NCBI GenBank assembly: GCA_964434865.1
Contig: CAYSWV010000017.1
Coordinates: forward strand, 1 to 64,000
DNA length: 64,000 nucleotides
Direction: 5' to 3'
Origin: CAYSWV01 sp964434865
GTDB taxonomy: Bacteria; Cyanobacteriota; Cyanobacteriia; Thermostichales; Thermostichaceae
The stretch's first letter is position 1; the number at the start of each line of letters is the position of its first letter. A program made the position numbers and the translations under genes. A model generated the notes under the pieces. The model was not told the origin of the DNA, did not search any database, and was given only the letters and a program-made list of their open reading frames with translations. This document shows positions 25,929-36,486 of the stretch, piece after piece.

Positions 25929-28658
25929 TCAGTTACGGAATGGATAGGAGGTTCGTGGAGGCGTATAGTAGCGGGCTGTACCTGAGAGATCATCGAGCGG
26001 GAGGTCGCCCTCATCAGTCCAGGATACAGGCTCGATGTTATCTTCTTGGACAAAGCCCACAACACCGTAAGCATCTAGATAGAAACTCAACCAATGGCCC
26101 TTGGAGGTTAGGTGAACCGGGTTACGATTTTGACCTCCGTATTTGGCTCGATCGCTATCTAACGCTATGGCATAGGTAGCATCTTCAGGGTGTAGATGAA
26201 TCCGATAGTTTGCAATAGTCTGATCAGCCAAGTTCACTACGACATAGACACGTTTGCCTGTAGTAAAGTCAATCTTTTCAAATAAAATCACTTTATTCTC
26301 ATGATCCATCCACCGCACCATATGACGATGTTGATTGTAGGGTGCAAAGGCTGGCTCTTCAATGAAAAAGTGTTTCATGTCCGCTTGGAAATCAACCAAA
26401 TTTTGAATGGCAGGATAGTGTAGTTGATCCCATTGAATCGCAGCATTAGTGCTCAGGCTGCCTGGTTGTAACGTCCACATCTGGAACATATCTAAGTAAT
26501 AGGAGCTCGCAAACAAGGCCATAGCTGACCAGGATTGTAGCTTGCGATTATGGAAGTCACCGCCATCAACTGCTTGGGATAGATATAGCCCTCTAGCTTG
26601 AAACGGATTTCCAGCATTGGCAAATTCATCATGATTCCCTGGATAATACAGCAGCTCACGCGGCCAATCATTCATAAGCATGTAATCTAGTTTCCAGGTA
26701 TCAATTTCACGCTGGTGTTTCAATAACTGCTCAGTAAACCAAAGATAAAAGCGGTCACTATACGTTGTGGTCAACCCAGCTCCTCCTACTCTCAAAGCAC
26801 GGTTAAGATAGGGATCGCCAAAGTAGCCTTCACCAATGATCACAGCTTTAGGCTCATAAGCTAAAAAGGCTTGTGCTGTCTCTCTTAAAAAGTCCCGCCC
26901 ATAAGCTTCAAAGTCAATACCATTAATGTTGTCGACTCGGATACCATCAAAGCCATAGTCGAGGATGTCTACTAAAGCCGCTTCAACTAAATTGCGCCGA
27001 ATCTCAGGTGAGTATCGGAGACGCCGTGTCTGCCATTCTGTCCGAGAAGCACCATAGAGATCACTCTGATCTTGACGCTTGTAGCGTGAGAACCCCACCT
27101 GGCTAAATTCACGGGGAGGATTGTTCCCTTTTTCAGCATAGTGACTAAAGACGGTATCTAGAATAACGGCAACCTCAGCTTGATGAAAAGCATTGATCAT
27201 GGCTCGAAGTTCATCTGGGCTGCCGAAGTCGGCCTGCTTAGTGTAAAAGCTAAAGGTTTGGTAGCTATATCGCCAGTCTGGATACTCGGCTTTATCAGGA
27301 TCGTAGTAATCGATATGAGCATCTAAGGGCATAAATTGAATAGCGTTGTAGCCCAGATCAGCGATAGCTTCAGGAACACGACATTCTGTGACGAAGTTGT
27401 ACAACTCTGAAATAACATCACCACCTTGTTGGCCAAAATACTTAGAATCAGCATTAGAGCACTCCCAATTAACAGCCAACATTACCATCTCAGTTTCTAA
27501 GATACTCAGTTGCTGGCCTCTCAGATCAGGGCGAGGGGCCCGTTCACTCAGGGGCGTCGATTGCCAAAATACAGAATTCAAATACCGCTCATACTGGCGC
27601 TCACCCTGATAAAACCGGCGGTTGAAAGCAGGTGTTGAAAACAAGGCCGACCCAATATCAAGGCGTTGATTACCATATTGATCCACTAAACGATATTGGG
27701 CTAAATGATACTGATCAGGGGGCAGAGTCACTGTATGGATCATGGCATCTTGAGCAGTGGGGTGAAGCTTGTAGTCAGCTATGTTGTCAACAGCTCCCCA
27801 TAAATTAAAATCACCAATAACGGTCAGTTCTTCATTTGTGTTACCGACTAAGACTCGCAGCGTTAGAGTTCCATCGGGATTAAAGCGAGCACCCGTTTGA
27901 GGTTGAAAAGTTTTAGGATCAAGAGTCGGCTCTCGATTCAAGGCATCTGTAGAAGCTAAATTTAACTTTAAGACATCAGGGCTGATGACTGGGTGCTGGG
28001 GGAGTTGAGTAGGTTTAAGTTGAAGAGACTCAGCTTCAATAATGGCCAAGCGTTGGCTTTCATCTAAACTGACTATTCGAGTCTCTGTGGATGCCGATCC
28101 CTCAGACGTATCCATAATAGCCTCAGCTTCCTCAGGGGCTGGAATCTCAGAGGCCTTTGCAGAAGGTTGCGGCGGATACTCTATTTCAATCTCAGCCACC
28201 GGTTCTAAATCTGTTTCAGCAGAGTCTGGTAGCGTTTCCTCAGAAACATCTAAGTCAGGTGTTGTTTCTACATCGAGTGTTGCTGACGCCTGATCGAGAT
28301 CAGCTGCTGCATTCACCCCACTATCTGTGGAGAAGTCGAGGGGTTCCTCAGGCTGTTCAGTGGCCCCTGATACCCAGGACTGGATGGACTCGGAGATCCT
28401 TCTGAAGATATCTAAAATAAAATCAAAGAAAGATCTTGAACTTGAAGTTTCTACCTGGGCTAAGTGTAGAGGAGTCTTAAGAGCTGGTGATCCAAGGAAA
28501 GATTCGGTAATAGGGGGATCAGGTTGCACCATTGAAACAACTGGATGTGTGCTCAGAGGATTGAAAACCATATGGCTATCAAACCTGGGAGGAACCATCA
28601 TCAAGTAATGACACAAGAAAAGCGTAAAGTAACTCACGATCGCTCCTTCACAGGACAT
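25929..28658 (-). CDS. GH13 alpha-amylase/branching-enzyme-like protein with long acidic N-terminal region
   Basis: About 909 aa. The start is unresolved: ATG 28658 gives a hydrophobic N-terminus (IVSYFTLFLCHYLMM), but ATGs at 28601 and 28571 are possible and none has a strong SD. Residues about 80-230 are low-complexity Glu/Pro/Ser/Ala. An early-set domain follows (ELTVIGDFNLWG), then a GH13 barrel: YNAIQFMPLD, VILDTVFSHYA, nucleophile YGFDGIRVDNING, acid AVIIGEGYFGDPY and YYPGNHDEF. This resembles branching-enzyme relatives. The position 116 nt upstream of the pullulanase-type gene suggests a shared alpha-glucan role. Activity and location are inferred. Confidence 0.8.
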   Translation of the reverse strand: MSCEGAIVSYFTLFLCHYLMMVPPRFDSHMVFNPLSTHPVVSMVQPDPPITESFLGSPALKTPLHLAQVETSSSRSFFDFILDIFRRISESIQSWVSGATEQPEEPLDFSTDSGVNAAADLDQASATLDVETTPDLDVSEETLPDSAETDLEPVAEIEIEYPPQPSAKASEIPAPEEAEAIMDTSEGSASTETRIVSLDESQRLAIIEAESLQLKPTQLPQHPVISPDVLKLNLASTDALNREPTLDPKTFQPQTGARFNPDGTLTLRVLVGNTNEELTVIGDFNLWGAVDNIADYKLHPTAQDAMIHTVTLPPDQYHLAQYRLVDQYGNQRLDIGSALFSTPAFNRRFYQGERQYERYLNSVFWQSTPLSERAPRPDLRGQQLSILETEMVMLAVNWECSNADSKYFGQQGGDVISELYNFVTECRVPEAIADLGYNAIQFMPLDAHIDYYDPDKAEYPDWRYSYQTFSFYTKQADFGSPDELRAMINAFHQAEVAVILDTVFSHYAEKGNNPPREFSQVGFSRYKRQDQSDLYGASRTEWQTRRLRYSPEIRRNLVEAALVDILDYGFDGIRVDNINGIDFEAYGRDFLRETAQAFLAYEPKAVIIGEGYFGDPYLNRALRVGGAGLTTTYSDRFYLWFTEQLLKHQREIDTWKLDYMLMNDWPRELLYYPGNHDEFANAGNPFQARGLYLSQAVDGGDFHNRKLQSWSAMALFASSYYLDMFQMWTLQPGSLSTNAAIQWDQLHYPAIQNLVDFQADMKHFFIEEPAFAPYNQHRHMVRWMDHENKVILFEKIDFTTGKRVYVVVNLADQTIANYRIHLHPEDATYAIALDSDRAKYGGQNRNPVHLTSKGHWLSFYLDAYGVVGFVQEDNIEPVSWTDEGDLPLDDLSGTARYYTPPRTSYPFRN

Positions 28659-28814
28659 CAACAAAAGCAAAGAAGTCTCAAGTATATATGTTAAGCTAGC
28701 CCCTTAATCGATGAAATAGCTTAACAATACTTAAGACAAGACAGTAATATACTACGAACTATGACGATTCATCCAGATTATGTCAAGCCTCAATCTCGAT
28801 CAGAGCGCTCAAGT

Positions 28815-30359
28815 TTAGAGCAACCTTTGAAAAACAGGCTGAGGGGGTTGAGGGACTTGAGAGGCCGATAAATAGCCCCATTGGGTCTGCTCCCAAGTTA
28901 AAGCACCTGGATCGGTGATCTCGTAGCCAAGCTGGTGCAGGATCTTTAAGCTTAAATTGGGCACTAAAGGTGAGAGTAAAACCGCAGCAATCCGAACCGC
29001 CTCTAGTACACTGTAGAGAATGATTTCCACTTGGCGATGTTGGCCCTGCTTATATAAGGTCCAAGGGGCTTCAACATCTAAGTATTTATTACTGGCTTGG
29101 ACTAAAGCCATAATCTCTTGAGCAGCCTGGCTAATGGTGAGTTGATCAAACAAGTCAGTCATTTTGGTGGGTAAAGACTCCGCAATCATTTTGAGTGGGT
29201 GATCCGGTGGTATTTCAACAGCAGGTATGGAATAGTCCCGATACTTGCGCAGCATAGTTAAAGTCCGATTTAACAAGTTACCCAAGTCATTGGCTAAATC
29301 AGCATTGAGGACCTCTTTAAATCGAGTTTCATTAAAATCACCATCACGGCCTAATTCAATTTCTTTTAGGAAATAATACCGTACAGCATCCGCTCCATAG
29401 GTTTCAATGAGCTGGTAAGGATCCAGAGTGTTACCTAGGCTTTTGCCCATTTTCTGACCATCTTTGGTTAATAACCCTTGGCGAAAATCCCGCTCTGGTA
29501 GGGGAACTTGAGCAGACATGAACATGGCAGGCCAATAAACGGCATGGAATCTTAAGATATCTTTACCAATTAGGTGTAAATGAACCGGCCACCAGCGCTT
29601 CAAGGCATTCTCAAGTGTGGGTTCGTCATCAGGATCTAACAAAGCAGTGACATAACTCAATAACGCATCAAACCAAACATAAATGGTATGGTCTGGATCA
29701 ATCGGCATCGGAATGCCCCAGGACACCTGGACTCGAGAGATTGAGAAGTCACGTAACCCTTGCTTGACAAAGTTGAGAACTTCATTACGACGGGAGCTAG
29801 GTTGAATAAATTGAGGCTGCTCTGCATAGAGTGCTTCGAGCTGAGCCTGATACCGGGATAACTTAAAAAAGTAGTTAGCTTCATCTCGCCATTCCACCTT
29901 TTGATTAGTATGAATCGGGCATAGATCTCCATCTAAGAGGTCAGCTTTATCCTTAAATTCTTCGCAAGATACACAATAATAGCCTTGCTGCTGCCCTAGA
30001 TAGATATCCCCTTGATCCCAAACTCGTTGGAAAAACTCATTCACAATCTGCAGATGTTTAGCATCAGTTGTACGAATAAATCGGTCATTTTGAATCGTTA
30101 AAGCCACCCATAAGCGTTGGAACTCAGCTGCAATCTGGTCACAATGGACTTGGGGATCAATGCCCAGACGTTCAGCCGTTCGTTGAATTTTTTGGCCATG
30201 TTCATCCGTGCCTGTTACCATCAACACTTGTTGGCCACGTAGTCTATGAAAGCGAGCTATAGCATCAGCCACCATTGTTGTATAGGCACTACCGATATGA
30301 GGCAATGCATTGACATAGTAGATCGGGGTTGTCACCACAAAGGTGGAGGGGTCAGGCAT
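28815..30359 (-). CDS. metG: Methionyl-tRNA synthetase
   Basis: 514 aa. Class I synthetase: HIGH-type motif NALPHIGSAY (residues 18-26); zinc-knuckle-like cysteines in YYCVSCEEF and LCPIH; WFDALLSYVTAL; and KMSKS-loop variant DGQKMGKSLGN near residue 303. The anticodon-binding helical domain is C-terminal. There is no appended tRNA-binding (Trbp111) domain, as is common for short MetG. It charges tRNA-Met in the cytosol. ATG at 30359 matches the family start. Confidence 0.95.
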   Translation of the reverse strand: MPDPSTFVVTTPIYYVNALPHIGSAYTTMVADAIARFHRLRGQQVLMVTGTDEHGQKIQRTAERLGIDPQVHCDQIAAEFQRLWVALTIQNDRFIRTTDAKHLQIVNEFFQRVWDQGDIYLGQQQGYYCVSCEEFKDKADLLDGDLCPIHTNQKVEWRDEANYFFKLSRYQAQLEALYAEQPQFIQPSSRRNEVLNFVKQGLRDFSISRVQVSWGIPMPIDPDHTIYVWFDALLSYVTALLDPDDEPTLENALKRWWPVHLHLIGKDILRFHAVYWPAMFMSAQVPLPERDFRQGLLTKDGQKMGKSLGNTLDPYQLIETYGADAVRYYFLKEIELGRDGDFNETRFKEVLNADLANDLGNLLNRTLTMLRKYRDYSIPAVEIPPDHPLKMIAESLPTKMTDLFDQLTISQAAQEIMALVQASNKYLDVEAPWTLYKQGQHRQVEIILYSVLEAVRIAAVLLSPLVPNLSLKILHQLGYEITDPGALTWEQTQWGYLSASQVPQPPQPVFQRLL

Positions 30360-30490
30360 AGCTAAAGAAAACGAAGTACATCGGATCCATCATAAATCAG
30401 CCTCACAAGTGAAGCGGCACCTATCAAGATTAAGGTACTGTAAACTACAGTTGGCATGATCAGGATAGACCAGGACCTTGGGGCTTAGCT

Positions 30491-33400
30491 ATGACACATT
30501 CCTATCGATTTCAGATTAATTGCCTCATCTTGTTAGGTCCTACCCTCTTGATCAGTTGGTGCCCATTGGCCAGAGCTCAGGTGATACCTGATACTTCATT
30601 AGGTTCAGAACAATCTGTGGTTACCCCTGATTTGGCGGCTTCAATTCCAACTGAGATCATTACTGGGGGCGCCCTCCGAGGCCAAACCCTGTTTCATAGC
30701 TTTGAGCAATTCTCCATTCAGCCAGGCGCTACAGTTCAGTTCAACAACAGCTCAGCGGTTGAAACGATTATTAGTCGAGTCACAGGATCCTCACCATCAA
30801 CGATTGATGGATGGCTTCAAACTCAGGGTCGGGCTGATCTGTTTATACTCAACCCCAATGGTATCGTTTTTGGATCTGCGGCCCAACTAGACTTAGGCGG
30901 CTCATTAGTGGCCAGCACAGCTCAGGGTTTGCAGTTTGCCGAGGGGGTTGTGTACGACACAGAAAGGCTTCAGCCTCCACCGTTATTGGCCATCGATGTA
31001 CCTGTGGGCCTGCAAATGGGAGCGAGCGGAGCCATAGAGGTTTTGGGAGCACTAGAGCTACAACCCGAAAACACGTTGGCACTAGTCGGGGGTGATCTTA
31101 CCCTCAACGGTGGCCTCCTAGTGACACCTAGTGGACGTATTGAATTAGGTAGTGTAGCCGATGCAGAAGAAGTTACCTTGACTTCCACAGATAGAGGGTT
31201 TGAATTATCCTATGATCGGGTTCAAGCCTTTCAAGATATAAACCTAACCGATGCTGTCTTAGAGGTTGTGGGAGCTGGAGGTGAGATCCAAGTTCAAGGC
31301 CGACAGATTGGCATGGACCGTACTATCCTAGATACCCGGCCCCAGGATCATGAGGCAGCCGGAGATGTGGTGATCCAGTCCTCTGAGTCGATCGATATCC
31401 GTAACAATAGCCAACTTCTATTAAATGTACCTCAAGCAGTCACAGGTAACGGGGGAACTCTAACACTTAGAACAGGACAACTCTTTATTCAAGAAGGTTC
31501 GTTGATTTCAGCTAGGGCTTTTGGGGCAGGAGAGGCGGGTGACATTGACATTAGAGCGTCTGACTCTGTTGAGATCATTGAGAGTGACATTGCTAATTCG
31601 GGTGAACTTGGCGCAGGCGGTCAAATCGCTATCACAACTAACCATCTACGTCTGCAAGATGGGGCTCAAGTCTTTGTGGGCACCTCAAATCAAGAGAGTA
31701 GCGGCAACATGACAATTAGGGCCGATCAGCTTGAGATCATAGGTCAAATCGTAGTGGCCAATGAGGTGATCCCCAGTGGTTTGTTTTCTACAGTCAGCCC
31801 AGGTGCAACGGGTGATGGCGGCAATATTCAGATCAGTGCTAATCGCTTGCGGATTCAAGATGGGCAAATTGGGGTTAATTCTGCTGGAGCAGGCCAACCT
31901 GGAAATATTGAAATTTCATCATCTGAATCGATTGAAATCAATAATGGGATTCTATTTACCGCTGGAGATCTGGGGAGCCAGGCTGGAACGATTAATCTTG
32001 AAACTCCCTTCTTATCCCTCCAAGATGGATCCGAAATTTCAATTGCTACGTTTGCTGAGGGAGATGCGGGCGATTTACTGATCAACGCTGACCAGATCGA
32101 ACTTTTGGGCGTCTTTACTTCAGAGGCAGGTGAAACATTTCAAAGCGGCATGCGTAATGTCACACTGGGGTCAGGTACTGGAGGCGATATTGTCGTTGAG
32201 GCAGATACCTTACAAGTACTGGGCGGTCAGATTTCAACGGGGACCGGAGCTGACGGTGAGGCCGGAGATGTAATGATCCGAGCGGATACTATCGAAGTCC
32301 AATCTGATCAGACTCTGGGCATCGTATCAGCAGATTCAGTGTCCAGTGGTGCCGGTGGTGATATCTTGATCGAAGCTCAACAATTGAAGGTTCAGGGGGC
32401 CTTAGTCTCTACTAGTGCCTTTGCAGAAGGGGACGCAGGCAATCTCAATATTATGGCTGATAGAATTGAAGTCCTATCCGAAGGCAGACCAGGCAGTGTG
32501 GGTAATTTACTTACAGATTCTGTATCTTCTGGAGCAGCAGGTAACATAGTCATTGAAACCCAGCAATTACTGATTCAGGGAGGCAATATTTCAACCGATG
32601 CTTTTGATCAGGGTAATGCTGGGAATATAGCCATCCAAGCCGATAGTATTGAACTCAGGCGATTGGGTGAGACCGGAGCTGGGATCACCACAGGGACAGC
32701 CTCAACCGGAGCTGGGGGAAACCTATTGATTGAAACCCAACAGCTCACCAATCAAGGAGGAGTAATTGCCACACGATCTACAGGGGAGGGCAATGCCGGT
32801 GATATGGAAATTCGAGCCACAGGCACCATAGAAATTAGTTCAGAAGATAATTTTGTGGGGGGCTTATTAACTGAGTCATCGGCCACAGGAGCTGGAGGCC
32901 AGTTAACTATAGCTACCCAAAATTTGACTATTCTAGATGGATCTCAAGTTTCAGCTAGTACAGGTGGAGCCGGTAATGCTGGAGATTTATGGATCCATGC
33001 CAACGGGGCCATTTTTGTGAGTGGGATCTCGGCTAATGGCCAGTTGGCTAGTGCTATAGCCGCTTCATCAGGATCGGATGCAACGGGTGATGGTGGCGAT
33101 TTAACCCTCACAACTCAAAGCCTATTAGTTCAAGATGGAGCTCAAATTTCAACGACTACCTTTGGAGAGGGCAATGCCGGAAATCTAACCGTCAATGCTT
33201 CAAGATCTCTAGCTGTAGAGGGACAGATTGTGAATGAAAATCAGTCTACACCTAGTGGGATCTTTACCCTGTCTGGTGTGAATGCATCTGGTGCTGCTGG
33301 TGATCTGTTCCTAACAACAGGTACACTTCAAGTCGCAGAAGGGGCCACCATTCAAGTCAGCTCCTTAGGCGAGACTTCGGGAGCCACTGTAGGAGATTTA

Positions 33401-34081
33401 ACCATCCAAGCCGAATCCATCCAACTGAATACTCAAGGCTCCTTAGAAGCCACCTCTCAAGCAGGAAATCAAGGTAATATTGCCATTACTACCTCTGATC
33501 TGCAATTGAACGGTAACAGTTTGATCACAACTAATGCGTTTGGCTCTGCGACAGGAGGCAATATTGTTCTTGAGATAGGCGGCCTAGTTGCCATTGAAAA
33601 TAGTGATATTACAGCTAACGCTGAACAAGGGAATGCTGGTAATATAACCATTACAGCTGAAGGCCTTTTCATCGACGGTGAGATCTTCGACCAAAACAAT
33701 CCTTCCCCCGTAGACGCTGAAGGTAACATCATTGGGACACCTGACAGTGATATTGTGGCTAACTCGCAGTTTGGAGCACAGGGGCAAATTGATTTGACAG
33801 AACCCAACATTGATCCAGCAACTGGACTCATAGAACTCCCCACTCAAGTGACTCGACTGGCCGATTTGATCGTTAATACCTGTACACCTGATCAGCAACA
33901 ATCAACATTTTTGATATTGGGTCGAGGGGGGATTTCTCAAAGACCAGGTAATCTGTCCACACCAGGCACTGTCTGGCACGATCTGCGTGTATTACCTCAG
34001 AGTTCAGTGTCTGAGACAAATAGTGCCAATCTTGGTCAGGTGGCTGTATTGATAGCCTGCTCAGATTTATCCCTTAGGTGA
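30491..34081 (+). CDS. Two-partner-secretion adhesin, filamentous haemagglutinin type (TpsA)
   Basis: 1196 aa. Signal peptide (CLILLGPTLLISWCPLARAQ). A TPS domain follows with PTEIITGGALRGQTLFHSFE, FNNSSAVETIISRVTG and the conserved LFILNPNGIVFG. From about residue 290 to 1110 there is a long series of imperfect beta-helix repeats (GAGGDILIEAQQL, EGNAGNLTV and similar). The end has two cysteines (VNTCTPDQ, IACSDL). Such proteins cross the outer membrane through a TpsB pore and act in adhesion or surface contact. No tpsB is visible. The CHASE2 kinase lies about 225 nt downstream. Confidence 0.9.
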   Translation: MTHSYRFQINCLILLGPTLLISWCPLARAQVIPDTSLGSEQSVVTPDLAASIPTEIITGGALRGQTLFHSFEQFSIQPGATVQFNNSSAVETIISRVTGSSPSTIDGWLQTQGRADLFILNPNGIVFGSAAQLDLGGSLVASTAQGLQFAEGVVYDTERLQPPPLLAIDVPVGLQMGASGAIEVLGALELQPENTLALVGGDLTLNGGLLVTPSGRIELGSVADAEEVTLTSTDRGFELSYDRVQAFQDINLTDAVLEVVGAGGEIQVQGRQIGMDRTILDTRPQDHEAAGDVVIQSSESIDIRNNSQLLLNVPQAVTGNGGTLTLRTGQLFIQEGSLISARAFGAGEAGDIDIRASDSVEIIESDIANSGELGAGGQIAITTNHLRLQDGAQVFVGTSNQESSGNMTIRADQLEIIGQIVVANEVIPSGLFSTVSPGATGDGGNIQISANRLRIQDGQIGVNSAGAGQPGNIEISSSESIEINNGILFTAGDLGSQAGTINLETPFLSLQDGSEISIATFAEGDAGDLLINADQIELLGVFTSEAGETFQSGMRNVTLGSGTGGDIVVEADTLQVLGGQISTGTGADGEAGDVMIRADTIEVQSDQTLGIVSADSVSSGAGGDILIEAQQLKVQGALVSTSAFAEGDAGNLNIMADRIEVLSEGRPGSVGNLLTDSVSSGAAGNIVIETQQLLIQGGNISTDAFDQGNAGNIAIQADSIELRRLGETGAGITTGTASTGAGGNLLIETQQLTNQGGVIATRSTGEGNAGDMEIRATGTIEISSEDNFVGGLLTESSATGAGGQLTIATQNLTILDGSQVSASTGGAGNAGDLWIHANGAIFVSGISANGQLASAIAASSGSDATGDGGDLTLTTQSLLVQDGAQISTTTFGEGNAGNLTVNASRSLAVEGQIVNENQSTPSGIFTLSGVNASGAAGDLFLTTGTLQVAEGATIQVSSLGETSGATVGDLTIQAESIQLNTQGSLEATSQAGNQGNIAITTSDLQLNGNSLITTNAFGSATGGNIVLEIGGLVAIENSDITANAEQGNAGNITITAEGLFIDGEIFDQNNPSPVDAEGNIIGTPDSDIVANSQFGAQGQIDLTEPNIDPATGLIELPTQVTRLADLIVNTCTPDQQQSTFLILGRGGISQRPGNLSTPGTVWHDLRVLPQSSVSETNSANLGQVAVLIACSDLSLR

Positions 34082-34307
34082 AAGACGACTAACGAAAGAC
34101 TACACAACTCCAGAACTAGCTTAATTAGTTTAATGCCTTCGTACCAGCTTCAGATCCCTTAATGATAGACATCCAGAATCAGACAGATTTAAAATTAGGA
34201 GCAGCTCAAATCGTGACCTGTTATACTGCCTAGCCCACTTAAAGCCTACCAGGAACTTGAACCGCTCCAAACTGCTTAAAATTTTCTCAGATCAGCTCTG
34301 CAACAGT

Positions 34308-36479
34308 ATGTCATTCCCTTCTAAGTTGTCATGGCTTTCTACCAGCTTGGCCCCATGTCTAGTCACTGGCGCCATCATTGGAGCTGTGATTGGGATCAAG
34401 ATCCAGGGCTGGTTTCAACCGTTGGAACTCAAACTTTATGATCACATGATCCAGTGGACCTCTACTCCAGGTAGTGACTCCCGTCTACTGTTAGTTACCA
34501 TTACTGAACAAGATCTGGACACTTACGGTCACCCCTTACCCGATCGCGAGCTAGTGACAGCTCTAGAACGACTCATGACCTATCAGCCTAGCTTAGTCGG
34601 CCTCGACCTGATCCGTAATGACCAGAATCAACGTCTGAAACAATATCTTCAAAACCATCCCAACATTGTAACGGTCTGCTTTGAAGGCCTAGATCCGGTT
34701 TCGTCAACTGCTAGGTTTTCTGAATTGTTACCCTCTCAAGTCTCCTTTTCCAATATAGCGCTAGACCCTGACCGAGTGGTTAGACGACATCTACTCTTTC
34801 AAACTCCTCATCCTGCATCGCCTTGTCAAGCCAATCTGTCCCTAAGTTTACAATTAGCGGTACAATATCTTCAAGCCAACAACTATGATATTCGTTTAAA
34901 TCAAATTCCGATCCAGCTTGGTTCTATCCCGATACCCCCTATTCATTCAACGGTTGGCGGCTATCAGGTTGCTGATGCGGGAGGGTACCAGATCTTACTT
35001 AACTTTCCAACCATGCCCTCAGTCCCAACTGTGACCTTGGCTGATGTTTTAAATGAGTTGGATCTAGAAGCTCAAATTCAAGGTTCTATCAAAGATCGAA
35101 TTATTCTAATCGGTCAGGTGGGTGAAACAACTGGTGACCAAAAATTTCAATTACCGGGTACTCAACAATTAGCCCCAGGGTTGGTGATTCATGCGCTTCA
35201 GTTAAGCCAACTGCTCAAAACGGTAGAGGATGGGTTGCCTCTAATCGGATCATGGCCAGGGTGGGTTGATTACATCTGGATTATTAGTTGGTCTGGGGTC
35301 GGGGTTGCTGCTAGCCTCTATGCTCCCTCGCGTCATCGCTTTGTTCAGGTACAAGGATTGATTGTGGCTAGCTTGGGCCTGATTTACAGTGTCTTTTTTG
35401 CTCTGTCCTACTGGATTCCTGTAGTGGCCCCTACAGCTGGATTTGTTGTAGCTAGCTGGGTTCTCCGCGCCTTTTTATCGCCTAAGCTTCTCATCCATCC
35501 TGCCCAAAGTCATGGATCTAATCAGAATGCTATTGAAACCCCCGCGATTCATCATGAGGCAACCAAACCACTAGAACCTCGAGAACCCATCTCACAAGCA
35601 ACTATGGATTTGGCTAAAGCAGCCCCGTTAATGAAAACTCTAGATCCCTTGCAGGCAGAGGTTAGCCTTCTAGCGCATCGCTACCAGATCATTAAACCTC
35701 TTGCTAAGGGCGGACAGGGCCGGACATTTTTAGCCCAAGATCGGATGCTACCTGGCTACCCTTCTTGTGTTGTGAAGCAATTGATTCGTGATCGCTCCAA
35801 TATCGAGATGACTGAAGCTGCCATTAGCTTGTTTGAAAAAGAAGCCCACTCATTACAACTGCTAGGGCAACATGATCAGATTCCTAGTCTCTATGCCTAT
35901 TTTCAAGAAGCGGATCACTTCTATCTAGTCCAAGAATATGTGGTAGGACATTCATTAACTCAAGAAATCAAAAATGATCGTCCTACTGATGAGAACTATG
36001 TGATTCAACTATTACATGATCTGCTTGAAATCCTAACTTATGTTCACACCAAGGGAGTGATTCATCGAGATATTAAACCATCCAACCTGATTCGGCGTCA
36101 TAGAGATCAACGTCTGGTTCTGATTGACTTTGGTGCTATTAAACAAATTGAAACATCAGGATCGGGTACTATGATTGGAACAGTGGGCTATTCTCCCCCA
36201 GAACAATGGAGCGGTAGGCCCACTTACGCCAGTGATATTTATGCCGTAGGTGTGACTGGTATTAAAGCGCTAACAGGTCGATCAGTGGTGGAGCTAGTTT
36301 ACCTCTTAGATCCCTCTACTGCTGAGGCGACTTGGCGACAGTGTGCTCCCCAGGTCAGTAATACTTTAGCGACTATTTTAACTAAGATGGTTGAGCTAAA
36401 TTGGCGAGATCGCTATCAATCTTCATTTGAAGCCCTAGAGGCTGTGAAGACTTTGCTGTCATCCGTAGAAACTCTCTAG
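34308..36479 (+). CDS. CHASE2-domain receptor Ser/Thr protein kinase
   Basis: 723 aa from ATG 34308; a TTG at 34257 with a close AGGA would add 17 residues. One N-terminal membrane helix, a CHASE2 sensor (YDHMIQWTSTPGSDSRLLLV, VGLDLIRNDQ, RIILIGQVGETTGD), three closely spaced membrane helices, and a Hanks-type kinase from about 458. Kinase motifs: glycine loop LAKGGQGRTF, Lys in CVVKQL, IHRDIKPSNL, IDFGAIK and GTVGYSPPEQ. All catalytic residues are present. CHASE2 senses an unknown extracytoplasmic signal. It follows the adhesin gene. Confidence 0.92.
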   Translation: MSFPSKLSWLSTSLAPCLVTGAIIGAVIGIKIQGWFQPLELKLYDHMIQWTSTPGSDSRLLLVTITEQDLDTYGHPLPDRELVTALERLMTYQPSLVGLDLIRNDQNQRLKQYLQNHPNIVTVCFEGLDPVSSTARFSELLPSQVSFSNIALDPDRVVRRHLLFQTPHPASPCQANLSLSLQLAVQYLQANNYDIRLNQIPIQLGSIPIPPIHSTVGGYQVADAGGYQILLNFPTMPSVPTVTLADVLNELDLEAQIQGSIKDRIILIGQVGETTGDQKFQLPGTQQLAPGLVIHALQLSQLLKTVEDGLPLIGSWPGWVDYIWIISWSGVGVAASLYAPSRHRFVQVQGLIVASLGLIYSVFFALSYWIPVVAPTAGFVVASWVLRAFLSPKLLIHPAQSHGSNQNAIETPAIHHEATKPLEPREPISQATMDLAKAAPLMKTLDPLQAEVSLLAHRYQIIKPLAKGGQGRTFLAQDRMLPGYPSCVVKQLIRDRSNIEMTEAAISLFEKEAHSLQLLGQHDQIPSLYAYFQEADHFYLVQEYVVGHSLTQEIKNDRPTDENYVIQLLHDLLEILTYVHTKGVIHRDIKPSNLIRRHRDQRLVLIDFGAIKQIETSGSGTMIGTVGYSPPEQWSGRPTYASDIYAVGVTGIKALTGRSVVELVYLLDPSTAEATWRQCAPQVSNTLATILTKMVELNWRDRYQSSFEALEAVKTLLSSVETL

Positions 36480-36486
36480 CTGTTAA

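Noticed and set aside
29440..29460. KMGKS instead of KMSKS in MetG as a defect
   Set aside because: This Ser-to-Gly variant is tolerated in functional synthetases; the catalytic lysines are kept.
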